A stretch of DNA of 23,413 nt from an uncultured Thalassospira sp. (GCA_946885765.1 CAMPHD010000008.1:1-23413); one strand, 5' to 3'. Positions 1 to 6,811 are shown, numbered from the stretch's first letter. Numbers and translations: made by a program. Notes: generated by a model not told the origin, from the letters alone.

Positions 1-498
1 TTCGGGCGTCAGAAGTTCCGTGACCCAGCCATCCAGCCCCGGCAAATCTTTTGGCGCGATCTGAAGCGCGATATCGATTTCGAGCGGATCGAGATCGTCA
101 TCAAATTCGATTTTACGAAACTGGACAGGGATGTCTGCAGGCATTCGGGCCTGCAGGCGGCCAAGCTCGTTAAGCAAAACCGTCAGGGCAGGGGTTGCCA
201 ACGCTCCGATCCGGATCGCCTTGCCCTTGTCCGGGCCGACTTCACTGGTGATGTCGGCAATGCCGTCGAGTGCCTCGGTCAGGCGGGGCAGAAGCTGGAT
301 TGCCGATTTTGTCAGGCTCAATCCACGCCCTTTACGGACAAACAGAACCACGCCAAGGCATTCTTCAAGCTGGCGGAGTTGGTGGCTGATCGCACTTTGC
401 GTGACATGCAGTTCTTCTGCCGCTGCCTTGACGCTTTGGTGGCGGGCAGTGGCTTCAAAGGCGACAAGCGCGCGTAAAGGGGGCAGTTTGCGGCGCAT
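1..498 (-). CDS. LysR-family transcriptional regulator (C-terminal part missing)
   Basis: The reading frame starts at an ATG at 498 and stays open to the window edge, giving the first 166 residues of a protein that is usually about 300 long. Residues about 5-60 form a typical LysR winged helix-turn-helix (AAAEELHVTQSAISHQLRQL, then LFVRKGRGLSLT), followed by a linker helix and the start of the effector-binding domain from about residue 88. The start of the protein (MRRKLPPLRALVAFEATAR) resembles the GcvA/AmpR-like LysR branch. A GGAA lies nine bases upstream of the ATG. The gene is divergent from the DMT transporter at 744, so regulation of that transporter is a reasonable guess, but the effector cannot be read from the sequence. 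The family call is firm; the target is inference. Confidence 0.9.
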   Translation of the reverse strand, partial: MRRKLPPLRALVAFEATARHQSVKAAAEELHVTQSAISHQLRQLEECLGVVLFVRKGRGLSLTKSAIQLLPRLTEALDGIADITSEVGPDKGKAIRIGALATPALTVLLNELGRLQARMPADIPVQFRKIEFDDDLDPLEIDIALQIAPKDLPGLDGWVTELLTPE

Positions 499-743
499 CG
501 AACATTTCCGTGGGACAGGGTTTTTCTGGTTCATTCCTGTGTAACAGGCCTGACAGGGGTTTGGGGCAAAAAATTCTCATCAATCGCTGAAAACTCCTCA
601 TTCGTCTTTTTCTATTTTTACGGGCAATATCATGGGCGAAAAGGGTTTCCGGCCGACGATAGATAGTCTCCTTGCGCCACCCCGCAGCAGTCGACCCCGC
701 TGTCGGAAACCCCCTTTTTATTTCAGTGATCGGGATTTGGCAG
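499..743. promoter_or_regulatory. Divergent lysR/DMT-transporter intergenic region with ACAGG repeats
   Basis: This gap separates two divergent genes. Near the lysR side the pentamer ACAGG or its complement recurs four times (about 515-519, CCTGT 536-540, ACAGG 544-548 and CAGG within CCTGACAGG at 549-557). These make two small dyads, CCTGT-gta-ACAGG and CCTG-a-CAGG. They could be a regulator binding site, but they do not match the usual T-N11-A LysR box. No convincing sigma-70 promoter was found on either strand. The transporter side holds the structured leader listed separately. Confidence 0.35.
643..723 (+). promoter_or_regulatory. Structured, terminator-like leader of the DMT transporter gene
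   Basis: A perfect 9-bp inverted repeat, GGGTTTCCG (about 643-651) and CGGAAACCC (about 704-712), encloses some 52 bases. The enclosed part can form smaller stems of its own (TGCG/CGCA and CAGC/GCTG). The 3' arm is followed by CC and a T run (TTTTTATTT, about 715-723), so the outer stem resembles an intrinsic terminator or attenuator. CCGAC just after the left arm could instead pair with GTCGG, which overlaps the right arm, giving a possible alternative fold. It lies upstream of the preferred ATG at 744. No known riboswitch class was recognised. Coordinates may be off by a base or two. Confidence 0.4.
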
Positions 744-1688
744 ATGACCGGGACGCTTTTGCGCCTCAGCGGTAATTTTCGTGGCGTTTTGTGGATGACG
801 GCTGCGATGGCGTCGGGCGTCTTTGTCGATGTCTGTGCCAAGCTGGTATCCCATGATGTGCCGACCGCACAGATCCTAGCCATGCGTGCGGTAACCACAG
901 TGGCTGTATTCTTGGTCATCCTGACGTTTATCGGTACCCGGTCAATCCGGACCAACCGGCCCTATGCCCATCTGGCGCGTGGGGTGCTGTGGTATGGATC
1001 GCTGTTTTTTGTGTTCTTTGCACTTCGGCAGATGAGCATTGCCGAGGTTAATGCCTATCTGTTTATCGAGGCATTGCTGACCGTGATGCTGGCGGTTGTT
1101 ATCCTAGGTGAAAAGCTGACAGCGCGTAAACTGGTCGCTACTCTGCTTGGCCTTGTCGGTGTCTGGGTGATGTGTGTGCCGAAAATGGACGGGTTTGGCG
1201 TGCCGCTGGGCGTTGCCGCCGCCCTGATCGGGGCGTTCTGTTTTTCCGCCCAGACGCTTTTTGCCAAAGTGATGACCCGGACAGAGACAAATTTTTCAAT
1301 GCTGTTCTGGCCACAGATTGTTGCCATTGTCATCTGGGTGCCGGTCGCGGTTATCATGTGGCAACCCGCCGCCCTTGCTGACTGGCTTTATTCCGCCGGG
1401 GCAGGTTTTTTTGCCATGCTGACCAATTATATGGTCCTGCGTGCTGTCCGGGTGGCTGATGCCAGTGTCATTTCACCGGCGGCTTATACGGCACTGCCAT
1501 TTTCGGTGGCGATGGATCTGATCTTCTTTGACATGTTGCCCGTGCCCGTCATTTTTATCGGGGCAGGGATTGTCGTGCTGGCGGTTGCGTTGCTTGACTA
1601 TAAAGGCGGCGCAAAACCGGTACCTGTTGCTCCCGCCGGGCATGACAATGACGATGATGACAGCAAGGTCGCCACGGCAAAGGTTTAG
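744..1688 (+). CDS. EamA/DMT-family inner-membrane transporter
   Basis: A 314-residue polytopic membrane protein with about ten hydrophobic segments arranged as two EamA repeats, the usual size and layout of the drug/metabolite transporter superfamily. Typical features are MRAVTTVAV in the first repeat, the EALLTVMLAVVILGEKLTARK loop region and ALLDYKGG after the last helix. The C-terminus is a hydrophilic, Asp-rich cytoplasmic tail (DNDDDDS). I chose the ATG at 744; the frame is open upstream to a TTG at 672, but that start has no Shine-Dalgarno sequence and would put the leader stem in the coding region. Substrate is unknown; metabolite or amino-acid export is common in the family. The gene is divergent from lysR and convergent with the ABM gene at 1730. 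Confidence 0.88.
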   Translation: MTGTLLRLSGNFRGVLWMTAAMASGVFVDVCAKLVSHDVPTAQILAMRAVTTVAVFLVILTFIGTRSIRTNRPYAHLARGVLWYGSLFFVFFALRQMSIAEVNAYLFIEALLTVMLAVVILGEKLTARKLVATLLGLVGVWVMCVPKMDGFGVPLGVAAALIGAFCFSAQTLFAKVMTRTETNFSMLFWPQIVAIVIWVPVAVIMWQPAALADWLYSAGAGFFAMLTNYMVLRAVRVADASVISPAAYTALPFSVAMDLIFFDMLPVPVIFIGAGIVVLAVALLDYKGGAKPVPVAPAGHDNDDDDSKVATAKV

Positions 1689-1722
1689 CGCACACCCGGT
1701 TATGTCTAATGCGGGTATGCGC
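1688..1722. terminator. Probable bidirectional terminator between convergent genes
   Basis: GCGCACACCCG (1688-1698) and CGGGTATGCGC (1712-1722) form an 11-bp stem with a single internal mismatch and a 13-base loop. The mismatch is C/A on the plus strand and a G/U wobble on the minus strand. ATTTTCT follows on the plus side, while the minus side has only a weak T content. It sits exactly between the stop codons of the DMT transporter and the ABM gene. Confidence 0.5.
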
Positions 1723-1729
1723 GATTTTC

Positions 1730-2095
1730 TCAGTTGATTCCTGAAGATGTATCGCCATGCAATTTGCGGGAATCGTCCGGTGTTTGCGCACGTTTATGCA
1801 TTCCGTAGTCACGCATGACATAGGCGACACGCAGCCGATAATCATCGAAAATCCGGTTGCGACCTTTGCCTTGGGCAATGCGGTGATCACCGACATTGCG
1901 CCAGGCCATGACGGCCTCTTCGTCGCGCCAGAAGGACAGGGATAAAACTTTTCCCGGTTCGGTAAGGCTTTCAAACCGTTCAATCGAGATGAACCCGTCG
2001 ATGGTTTCAAGGATCGGACGCAGGTCACCGGCGATCGAGAAATATTCATCACGGTGCTGTTGGTGGGGCAGTACTTCGAAAATGACGGCAATCAT
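1730..2095 (-). CDS. Antibiotic biosynthesis monooxygenase (ABM) domain protein
   Basis: A 121-residue small soluble protein with the ferredoxin-like ABM pattern: a first beta strand ([10 protein letters not shown]), a helix ([18 protein letters not shown]), then strand-rich ISIERFESL and [17 protein letters not shown], and a final [10 protein letters not shown] strand. Members act as cofactor-free monooxygenases, quinol oxidases or haem-degrading enzymes, but many are uncharacterised. The start codon overlaps the stop of the NIPSNAP gene (ATGA, 2092-2095), so the two are translationally coupled and the products probably work together. Both folds are dimeric alpha/beta barrels. The family call is good; the substrate is unknown. 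Confidence 0.8.
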   Translation of the reverse strand: MIAVIFEVLPHQQHRDEYFSIAGDLRPILETIDGFISIERFESLTEPGKVLSLSFWRDEEAVMAWRNVGDHRIAQGKGRNRIFDDYRLRVAYVMRDYGMHKRAQTPDDSRKLHGDTSSGIN

Positions 2096-2421
2096 GGCTT
2101 GATCAGCTCCGCATGCGGGGTGGAAGCGATTCTGAAGAACTGGCGTTCTTCGCGCAGGATGAACTTTTCGCGTTGGGCGAACTGATAGTTTTCACGGCCC
2201 AACGGATCTTGCGACAGGCGTGCACGATAAGCTTCATATGATGCCAGATCGGGCAAATGATAGACACCATATGCGGTCGAGATCGATCCTTCATACGGGG
2301 CGAAATAGCCGACCAGATTGGCCCCGCAACGCGGGATTGCTTCGCCCCAGTTCCGGGCATATTCGACAAAGGCGTCCTTTTTGTAAGGATCGAGTTCATA
2401 GCGGATGAAACAAGTGATCAT
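2092..2421 (-). CDS. NIPSNAP-family protein
   Basis: A 109-residue protein starting [25 protein letters not shown] and continuing [30 protein letters not shown] and [13 protein letters not shown], which is the pattern of small NIPSNAP proteins (dimeric alpha/beta-barrel superfamily, related to ABM domains). I chose the ATG at 2421, which has GGAAA upstream; a TTG two codons earlier is also possible. It overlaps the ABM gene by four bases (ATGA), so the two form a translationally coupled pair. Biochemical roles of bacterial NIPSNAP proteins are poorly defined. The gene follows directly behind the broken transporter gene, which probably once headed the same transcript. Confidence 0.82.
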   Translation of the reverse strand: MITCFIRYELDPYKKDAFVEYARNWGEAIPRCGANLVGYFAPYEGSISTAYGVYHLPDLASYEAYRARLSQDPLGRENYQFAQREKFILREERQFFRIASTPHAELIKP

Positions 2422-2423
2422 TT

Positions 2424-2812
2424 TCAATTTCCATTGATGGTTGATTGTTTCAGTATTTCGAAGAAGGTGATGTGGATGCCTGCCAGAAGCTGGGCGGCAG
2501 ATTGATGATGGCGACGCCGCTTTCTACATGTTGCTGTCCCCAGACTAGGACGGTCCATGCGCCGAGGCTGTTGAAAACCGACTGTATCAGCAACATGCCA
2601 ATAACCTTACCATCACGTGGAAAATGTTCGCCACGCCAGGACATGATGGCAAAAAGAAACAACGATGCGATGCCTACCCTGATTGCGATCAGGGTGACCG
2701 GCGGGATATCTGTCAGCGCGATTTTGATAAACAGATACGACGACCTCCAAAGCAGGGCGAGCACAACCAGCAAACCAATTTCAAGGGGCAGCGATATTTT
2801 GGACGGTGTCAT
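2424..2812 (-). pseudogene. Truncated EamA/DMT transporter, remnant
   Basis: From an ATG at 2812 with a good Shine-Dalgarno (GGAG, about eight bases upstream), about 100 residues match the N-terminal third of an EamA transporter: LLVVLALLWRSSYLFIKIAL, PPVTLIAIRVGIASLFLF, then [14 protein letters not shown]. Where family members continue with a third helix, the frame runs into an unrelated tail ([18 protein letters not shown]) and stops at 2450, giving 120 residues instead of about 300. A second frame across the break stays open to a TGA at 2424 (ending [15 protein letters not shown]) and touches the NIPSNAP start, suggesting the C-terminal end of another protein. The simplest reading is an internal deletion that joined two genes out of frame around 2480-2520. 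It was probably controlled by the divergent ArsR. Confidence 0.75.
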
Positions 2813-2852
2813 TCGGATCTCCGGACAGGGACAATACCGAACAGATAACCGA

Positions 2853-2881
2853 TTGCTGGTAGTCAATGCTTCGATTAATAT
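2853..2881 (+). promoter_or_regulatory. arsR promoter, sigma-70 type
   Basis: TTGCTG (2853-2858) and TAATAT (2876-2881) are separated by exactly 17 bases. Transcription would be expected to start around 2888, which is the first base of the ATG. With no Shine-Dalgarno sequence present, this implies a leaderless arsR message. This is a pattern match only. Confidence 0.55.
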
Positions 2882-2885
2882 CGAA
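2870..2885. promoter_or_regulatory. Probable ArsR operator, overlapping the -10 box
   Basis: TTCGAT-TAAT-ATCGAA is a perfect 6-bp inverted repeat with a four-base centre. It covers the predicted arsR -10 box and lies just upstream of a TTGACT (-35-like, minus strand, 2861-2866) facing the truncated transporter. ArsR dimers typically bind AT-rich dyads of this kind, so autoregulation and control of the divergent transcript are plausible. Confidence 0.5.
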
Positions 2886-2887
2886 CT

Positions 2888-3595
2888 ATGAAAGAAGGAC
2901 CTGATATTGCCCGCGTGGCTGCGTTGCTTGGCGATCCGGCGCGCGCGAACATGCTGACCGCTCTGATGAGTGGTTGCGCCCTGACTGCTGCCGAACTTGC
3001 ACAAGAAGCTGGTGTGACGCCCCAAACGGCAAGTTCGCATCTGGCGAAACTTGAAGCCGGGCAGATCGTTACACCGCGCAAGCAAGGGCGGCATCGTTAT
3101 TTCACGCTTTCCGGCCCTGATATCGTCGAGGCACTGGAAGTCCTGATGGGGATTGCCAGCCGAGTTGGCCATAACCGGGTGCGAACCGGCCCGAAGGATC
3201 CGGAATTGCGCAAGGCGCGAGTCTGTTACGATCATCTGGCTGGCGAAATGGGAGTCGCCCTTTTTGCTGCACTTGAAGAACGTGAACTGATCGCCATTGA
3301 TCATAACGGTGTGATGCTGACCGATGCAGGGGCGGATTTTGCCGCCGGGTTTGGCATTGATCTTATGGCGTTGCGCAATACGCGTCGGCCGCTATGCCGG
3401 GAATGTCTGGATTGGAGTGCACGGCAATCACATCTGGCCGGGGCATTCGGGGCGGCATTACTGAACCGGTTCTATGAATTGGGTTGGGCGCAGCGCAGCC
3501 GGGACTCGCGTGTGGTCCGCTTCAGTCCGGAAGGCGAAAAGCAGTTCCACACGCTTTGTGACGGTCAGGAGCCCGCGGCAGGAAGAATCAGTTGA
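2888..3595 (+). CDS. ArsR-family transcriptional regulator with C-terminal Cys-containing domain
   Basis: A 235-residue protein. Residues about 8-80 are an ArsR winged helix-turn-helix (VAALLGDPARANMLTAL, ELAQEAGVTPQTASSHLAKL, then RHRYFTL as the wing). The usual ArsR protein is about 100 residues; here a second domain of about 130 residues follows, with RVCYDHLAGEMGV (C113) and PLCRECLDWSARQSHLAG (C170, C173, H182). These residues could sense a metal or oxidant, but this is inference, and the N-terminal domain lacks a CVC metal motif. The ATG at 2888 lies two bases after the operator dyad, with no Shine-Dalgarno. Likely targets are itself and the divergent transporter/NIPSNAP/ABM transcript. 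The inducer is unknown. Confidence 0.9.
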   Translation: MKEGPDIARVAALLGDPARANMLTALMSGCALTAAELAQEAGVTPQTASSHLAKLEAGQIVTPRKQGRHRYFTLSGPDIVEALEVLMGIASRVGHNRVRTGPKDPELRKARVCYDHLAGEMGVALFAALEERELIAIDHNGVMLTDAGADFAAGFGIDLMALRNTRRPLCRECLDWSARQSHLAGAFGAALLNRFYELGWAQRSRDSRVVRFSPEGEKQFHTLCDGQEPAAGRIS

Positions 3596-3615
3596 GATGA
3601 TTCGATAACCCTGCC

Positions 3616-4083
3616 TCAAAGGCTTTGGGCGAGTTTTTCAAGCTGATCGGCACAAATGCCCCAACCTTCATGAAAGCCCATTTCCTCGTGCGCTTTTCGG
3701 TCTTCTTCGGACCAATGGCGGGCGATTGCGGTGTAACGGGTTTTATCGCCTTCGTCGGCAAAGGTGATGATCGCAGTCATGAACGGTTTTGCCGATGGGA
3801 CCCACGCACTTGTATAGGCATCGGTCAGGACGATCTTTTCATTTTCAACGATTTCAAGATAGATACCCGGATTGGGGAATTCTTCGCCTTCGGGATTTTT
3901 CATAACAATCAGGGTTGATCCACCGGGGCGGACATCCAATTCGGCCCGGGCAATACTCCAAGGCTTTGGGACAAACCATTGTTTGAGCAATTCGGCATCC
4001 GTCCAGCAGCGGAAAAGTTTTTGGCGCGGGGCATCAAGCAGGCGGGTCAGGCTCAGTTCATGTGTTTCCGGTTTAAAGCTCAT
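3616..4083 (-). CDS. SRPBCC/AHSA1-type protein
   Basis: A 155-residue protein of the Bet v1-like START superfamily, AHSA1 (Aha1 C-terminal-like) branch. It shows LTRLLDAPRQKLFRCWTDAE and LLKQWFVPKPW near the N-terminus, RPGGSTLIVMKNPEG in the middle and the closing HEEMGFHEGWGICADQLEKLA helix. Such proteins bind hydrophobic ligands in a helix-grip cavity; bacterial members are mostly uncharacterised. I chose the ATG at 4083 because AGAGGAA lies about eight bases upstream; an earlier in-frame start at 4122 would overlap cobB and has less support. The gene is 35 bases behind cobB on the same strand, so it is probably cotranscribed. It is convergent with arsR. Confidence 0.88.
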   Translation of the reverse strand: MSFKPETHELSLTRLLDAPRQKLFRCWTDAELLKQWFVPKPWSIARAELDVRPGGSTLIVMKNPEGEEFPNPGIYLEIVENEKIVLTDAYTSAWVPSAKPFMTAIITFADEGDKTRYTAIARHWSEEDRKAHEEMGFHEGWGICADQLEKLAQSL

Positions 4084-4118
4084 GGTGGCATTCCTCTTTT
4101 GGTTGAGGATGCAATTTA

Positions 4119-4862
4119 TCACCCGATTAATGACGAGACAAATGATGGAACGATTTCACTGGCGGCCCCGTAACGGCTGTATTCAAACAATGTCGCACCG
4201 TTGCTTGGCTCCAGATTAAGTTCTACGGTTTCTGCGCCTGATTCTTCGCGGGCCATCTGCACAAAACCGGCTGCCGGATAAACATTGCCTGATGTCCCGA
4301 TAGAGATGAAAAGGTTGCAATCGGCCAAGGCAGTATAAATCCGTTCCATTTCCAGCGGCATTTCCCCGAACCAGACAACATGCGGGCGCAGGCCGCCTGG
4401 CTTGGCGCAAGATGGGCAGGGCACGCCCTGATCGAGCGGCTTGGACCAGTTGGTCAAAAGATCACAATGATTGCAGCGGATTTTCAGCAACTCGCCATGC
4501 ATATGGATCAGGTTTTTTGCCCCCGCCCTGCCATGCAGATCGTCGATATTCTGGGTTACCAGAAGCACATCTCCCGGCCATTCTGCTTCGAGCCGAGCAA
4601 GGGCCAGATGTGCTGCATTGGGTTGAACGGCAGGATCAAGCAATCCGGCGCGCCGGTCATTATAGAATTGATGGACCAGATCAGGGTTGTTGAGGAATGC
4701 TTCGGGTGTGGCAACTTCGGAAATGTCGTAATGGGCCCAGATGCCATCGGGATCGCGAAAGGTATGCAGTCCGCTTTCTTTTGATATTCCAGCTCCGGTC
4801 AAAATGACAATCGGGGCGGCCTCGTCTCGCAGGATGTCGATAATGGCCGGGCGAAGTGACAT
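4119..4862 (-). CDS. cobB: NAD-dependent protein deacylase, sirtuin CobB type
   Basis: A 247-residue sirtuin. It removes acyl groups from lysines, using NAD and giving nicotinamide and O-acyl-ADP-ribose. Visible are the NAD-binding GAGISKESGLHTFRD (about 23-37), TQNIDDLHGRAG (about 103-114), the catalytic H122 in HGE, two Cys pairs for the structural zinc (C130/C133 and C149/C152) and VVWFGEMP. Y67 and R70 (FYNDRR) fit the Tyr-x-x-Arg motif that defines SIRT5-like enzymes acting on succinyl- and malonyl-lysine, as in E. coli CobB. The gene begins downstream of the grpE terminator, so it should have its own promoter, which I could not identify. It leads a two-gene unit with the AHSA1-type gene. 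Confidence 0.95.
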   Translation of the reverse strand: MSLRPAIIDILRDEAAPIVILTGAGISKESGLHTFRDPDGIWAHYDISEVATPEAFLNNPDLVHQFYNDRRAGLLDPAVQPNAAHLALARLEAEWPGDVLLVTQNIDDLHGRAGAKNLIHMHGELLKIRCNHCDLLTNWSKPLDQGVPCPSCAKPGGLRPHVVWFGEMPLEMERIYTALADCNLFISIGTSGNVYPAAGFVQMAREESGAETVELNLEPSNGATLFEYSRYGAASEIVPSFVSSLIG

Positions 4863-4919
4863 GGCGGTTCCACTTTGTGGCTACGGTCAGCTCAGCTTAA
4901 CGTGGGAAGGGCTAAAATA

Positions 4920-4953
4920 AAACGGCCCCGCCACAATGATGACGGGGCCGTTT
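4920..4953 (-). terminator. Rho-independent terminator of hrcA-grpE
   Basis: An 11-bp perfect stem (AAACGGCCCCG at 4920-4930 and CGGGGCCGTTT at 4943-4953) with a 12-base loop is followed on the minus strand by TATTTTA. It lies 46 bases after the grpE stop and separates grpE from cobB. Confidence 0.85.
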
Positions 4954-4999
4954 GCAAAATCCGATCCGCTAAAACCGGTTTTGATATTACGTTTCCGGA

Positions 5000-5641
5000 T
5001 CAGGCAGATGTGTCGATATTACTACCCGGTTCGTCGCTTTTTGCGGTTTCCTGACCGGCCGGGTTTTTCGTTACCCCAACCATGGCGGGGCGAAGCAGGC
5101 GGCCTTTAATCACATAACCGGCTTGCATTACCTGGGCGACATGGCCATCCGGGTAGGCAGGGTTCGGCATTTCAAACACAGCCTGATGCTGGTTAGGATC
5201 AAGTTTCTCGCCAAGCGGTTCGAGCTTTTCGATACCGTTCTGCTCGAAGGCCTTGAGCAGGGTTTTTTCGGTCATTTCCACACCGTCGATCAGCGTTTTC
5301 ATCGCCGGATCTGCATTGGCATCATTCCCGGCGGCCTCAAGGGCGCGACGAAGATTATCGCCAACATCAAGAAGATCGCGGGCAAATTTGGTGACCGCAT
5401 AATTACTGGCGTCTTCGACGTCTTTTTTGGCGCGGCGGCGGGTGTTTTCCACCTCGGCGGCAGCACGCAGCAGACGGTCTTTCAATTCGGCAATTTCTGC
5501 TTCAAGTGCGGCAACCGGATCGGCGGCTGCATCGGTGCCTTCGGTCTCTGTTGCTTCTGTAGCTGCATCTTCGGCGGCAGTTTCATCTGCCGGGGTAGAG
5601 TCCTGCAAATCTTCCGGGGTATTCTTTGCGGTTTCCGACAT
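5000..5641 (-). CDS. grpE: GrpE, nucleotide exchange factor of DnaK
   Basis: A 213-residue GrpE. It drives ADP release from DnaK in the cytoplasm and acts as a thermosensor. The first 45 residues are acidic, Ala/Glu/Thr-rich and probably disordered. A long helix follows (VAALEAEIAELKDRLLRAAAEVENTRRRAKKD, about 43-75), giving the dimer coiled coil. The C-terminal beta-wing holds the conserved GIEKLEPLGEKLDPNQHQAVFEMP and the closing GYVIKGRLLRPAMVGVTK. The length is normal for alphaproteobacteria. The gene follows hrcA by 49 bases with no separate promoter seen, so the two form an operon; dnaK is not in the window. Confidence 0.97.
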   Translation of the reverse strand: MSETAKNTPEDLQDSTPADETAAEDAATEATETEGTDAAADPVAALEAEIAELKDRLLRAAAEVENTRRRAKKDVEDASNYAVTKFARDLLDVGDNLRRALEAAGNDANADPAMKTLIDGVEMTEKTLLKAFEQNGIEKLEPLGEKLDPNQHQAVFEMPNPAYPDGHVAQVMQAGYVIKGRLLRPAMVGVTKNPAGQETAKSDEPGSNIDTSA

Positions 5642-5690
5642 GGCTAACCTGTACCTTCAATTTGTGTGGCCTGACACGCAGCACCAACGT

Positions 5691-6749
5691 TTATCCAATC
5701 AGTCGCCCGACCAGCTTGGCGGTGTAATCGACCAGCGGAATGATCCGGGCATAATTGATCCGGGTCGGTCCGACAACCCCGATTGCGCCCACAATGCTGC
5801 CTTCGGCATTCTGATAAGGCGAAATCACCATCGAAAGTCCTGATCCGCCGAACAATTTATTCTCGGATCCGATGAAAATCTGCACCCCTTGGGCAATCGT
5901 GGTGACATCAAGCAATTCAATCATCTGATCGCGTGCTTCGAGCACATTAAACAGCCGTCTGACAGTTTCGAGCTGTTCGATCGTGTCGATATTTTCAAGC
6001 AACTGCGACTGGCCCTTGACGATCAGGGACGAACCCTTGACCCCGCCGGCCCATGTCGCAAGCCCGGCATCAATCAGGCCTGTCGATAATTCGTCAAGTT
6101 CCTGTTTGATGCGGTCGCGTTCGAGACTCATCAATTGCCGGGCGTCATCAAGTGTCTTTCCGGCCAATCGGGTATTTAGATAGTTCGACGCTTCTGTCAA
6201 TGCCGAGGTCGGCAAATCGGGCGGAACATCAAGGATACGATTCTCGACATTGCCGGTTTGCGACACCAGAACGGCAAGAACCTTGCCCGGTGAAAGGGCA
6301 ACAAATTCAATCTGCTTTAAACGGATTCCATCGGTTTTCGGTGCAACGACAAGCCCGGCACATCGTGACAGGCCCGATAGCATACTGGTTGCTTCGCCCA
6401 GCATCTGATCAAGCGAATAGCCCGCCTGTTCACAATTCTTGGTCAATTGATCGCGTTCGGCATTCGGCAAATCGCCAACTTCCATCAGGGCATTGACGAA
6501 AAGACGCAGGCCTTTTTCGCTGGGTAACCGACCCGCCGAAATATGGGGAGCGACCAGAAGTCCCATTTCTTCAAGATCGGACATCACATTGCGGATGGTT
6601 GCCGCCGAAAGATTTTCCGACATGCGGCGTGCAATCGACCGCGAGCCAATCGGTTCGCCGGTTTCGACATAGGCATCGACGATCTGGCGAAAGACTTCGC
6701 GGGATCGCGCATTCATATCGCCCAATAATGTGTCGTCAAACAGCGCCAT
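5691..6749 (-). CDS. hrcA: HrcA, heat-inducible transcription repressor
   Basis: A 352-residue HrcA. It represses heat-shock genes by binding CIRCE elements and needs GroEL for activity. The N-terminal winged helix has RSREVFRQIVDAYVETGEPIGSRSIA, SAATIRNVMSDLEEMGLL and PHISAGRLPSEKGLRLFV. The GAF-like middle carries LKQIEFVALSPGKVLAVLVSQTG with the family's inserted segment, and the end has VISPYQ, GAIGVVGPTRINYARIIPLVDYTA. I start at the ATG at 6749, with AGG six bases upstream; a TTG two codons earlier is possible. No CIRCE inverted repeat (TTAGCACTC-N9-GAGTGCTAA) is seen before hrcA, so autorepression is not supported here. Confidence 0.97.
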   Translation of the reverse strand: MALFDDTLLGDMNARSREVFRQIVDAYVETGEPIGSRSIARRMSENLSAATIRNVMSDLEEMGLLVAPHISAGRLPSEKGLRLFVNALMEVGDLPNAERDQLTKNCEQAGYSLDQMLGEATSMLSGLSRCAGLVVAPKTDGIRLKQIEFVALSPGKVLAVLVSQTGNVENRILDVPPDLPTSALTEASNYLNTRLAGKTLDDARQLMSLERDRIKQELDELSTGLIDAGLATWAGGVKGSSLIVKGQSQLLENIDTIEQLETVRRLFNVLEARDQMIELLDVTTIAQGVQIFIGSENKLFGGSGLSMVISPYQNAEGSIVGAIGVVGPTRINYARIIPLVDYTAKLVGRLIG

Positions 6750-6782
6750 GTCCAACCTGTCAAAACCAAATGTGTTGCGTGG

Positions 6783-6811
6783 AATTTAGTGAGGTGTCAG
6801 GCATGCGTCAA
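6783..6811 (-). promoter_or_regulatory. hrcA-grpE promoter, sigma-70 type
   Basis: On the minus strand TTGACG (6811-6806) and TAAATT (6788-6783) are 17 bases apart, with the hrcA ATG about 27 bases downstream of the expected start. No heat-shock sigma-32 pattern was recognised. Confidence 0.5.

Noticed and set aside
2445..2891. A 148-codon plus-strand frame opposite the truncated transporter
   Set aside because: It is the complement of a recognisable EamA N-terminus and has no ribosome site or known domain.
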